64,000 nucleotides of DNA from Cognatilysobacter bugurensis (GTDB lineage Bacteria; Pseudomonadota; Gammaproteobacteria; Xanthomonadales; Xanthomonadaceae): the NCBI RefSeq assembly GCF_014652095.1, contig NZ_BMYD01000004.1, positions 62,001 through 126,000 of the forward strand, in the 5' to 3' direction. The position numbers were made by a program, and so were the translations under genes. Shown in pieces: positions 63,631 through 64,000 of this stretch. Each line of letters begins with the position of its first letter. The stretch's first letter is position 1. A model generated the notes under the pieces. That model did not search any database, was not told the origin of the DNA, and saw only the letters and a list, made by a program, of their open reading frames with translations.

Positions 63631-64000
63631 ATGGACGGAATGCGAACAAGAGTGCTTGGCGCAACGATGGCGGCGCTGTGTGCGCTGTCCGGCTGCGACC
63701 GCAACACGGCGTCCGCGCAGGCGCAGGTCGTGGCCCCACCCCCGCCGGCGGTGCAGGTGGACGACGCCGCACCCGCGCCGGTCGCTCCCCGACACGGCCG
63801 CACATGAACTCGTCTCCGAGGCGGGCCGCCGCTACCCCATCTGGGTCGCGCTGCCGGCCGGTTATGCGCAGACCGACCGGCGTTACCCCGTCGTGTTCGT
63901 AACGGACGGCGCGTATGCGTTCCCGCTCGTGCGCAGCATCCGCAACCTGCTCGGACAGAGCGGCCGCAATATCGAGGACTTCATCCTCGTCGGACTGCCG
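63631..64000 (+). pseudogene. Lipoprotein signal and esterase domain in different frames (frameshifted or mis-sequenced), cut by window end
   Basis: From ATG 63631 a 58-codon frame encodes a lipoprotein signal with lipobox A-L-S-G-C and a short Ala/Pro linker, ending at a stop at 63807. In the next frame, from about 63785 to the window end, runs a clear alpha/beta-hydrolase start of the IroE/Fes-like putative esterase type (R-Y-P-I-W-V-A-L-P-A-G-Y, then R-Y-P-V-V-F-V-T-D-G). That frame has no stop but also no signal peptide. Removing one C from the CCCC run at 63787-63790 would join the two cleanly. I infer one secreted esterase gene with a one-base insertion or error. The 3' end lies outside the window. 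Confidence 0.65.

Overview
The window is high-GC chromosomal DNA from a gammaproteobacterium, most likely of the Lysobacteraceae (Xanthomonadaceae: Lysobacter/Luteimonas/Xanthomonas relatives). The call rests on gene order: coaE, a fused Nudix/ThiE-like protein, secA, an M23 peptidase, a DciA-like gene and lpxC run into the dcw cluster; pilA, pilB, pilC and pilD lead into coaE; zapA, 6S RNA, fau, an EVE protein and rpiA lie together. A division/cell-wall cluster that contains neither murD nor murB also fits this family. No rRNA, tRNA, CRISPR array, insertion sequence or prophage was seen.

Layout. 1-2.4 kb, minus strand: spoT (5' part only), rpoZ, gmk and the yicC endoribonuclease. 2.5-7.7 kb, plus strand: rph, rdgB, hemW, then a DUF1631 gene overlapping a PilZ gene. 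7.7-19.9 kb is rich in cyclic-di-GMP signalling. It holds a CHASE-PAS-GGDEF-EAL protein and a 1527-residue periplasmic propeller-PAS-GGDEF-EAL protein, with pepQ, crcB, a Sel1-like lipid-free secreted protein, pepP and ygfB between them. 19.9-22.5 kb: zapB-like, zapA, 6S RNA, fau, EVE, rpiA.

22.8-34.8 kb is the type IV pilus locus. A sigma-54 promoter drives pilA, which ends at a strong terminator. A tightly packed five-gene set for glycan synthesis and transfer (23.5-30.2 kb) follows, then pilB, pilC, pilD and coaE. The five genes sit between the pilin and the assembly motor, which suggests a pilin- or surface-glycosylation island. One product fuses a GtrA flippase domain to a GT4 glycosyltransferase.

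35-41.5 kb: Nudix/ThiE-like, secA, M23 peptidase, dciA-like and lpxC. 41.7-57.6 kb, minus strand: the dcw cluster, transcribed mraZ, rsmH, ftsL, ftsI, murE, murF, mraY, ftsW, murG, murC, ddl, ftsQ, ftsA, ftsZ. Every junction from mraZ to ftsA overlaps by 1-11 bases, so translation is probably coupled along the set. It is read from a promoter with a perfect TTGACA box, next to a 10-base-phased array of MraZ-type pentamers. Upstream lie RNase P RNA and rsmI. On the plus strand follow an LppC/LpoA-type lipoprotein, yraN, an FAD-linked oxidase, a uracil-DNA-glycosylase-like protein, and at the right edge a lipoprotein/esterase gene that appears to be frameshifted.
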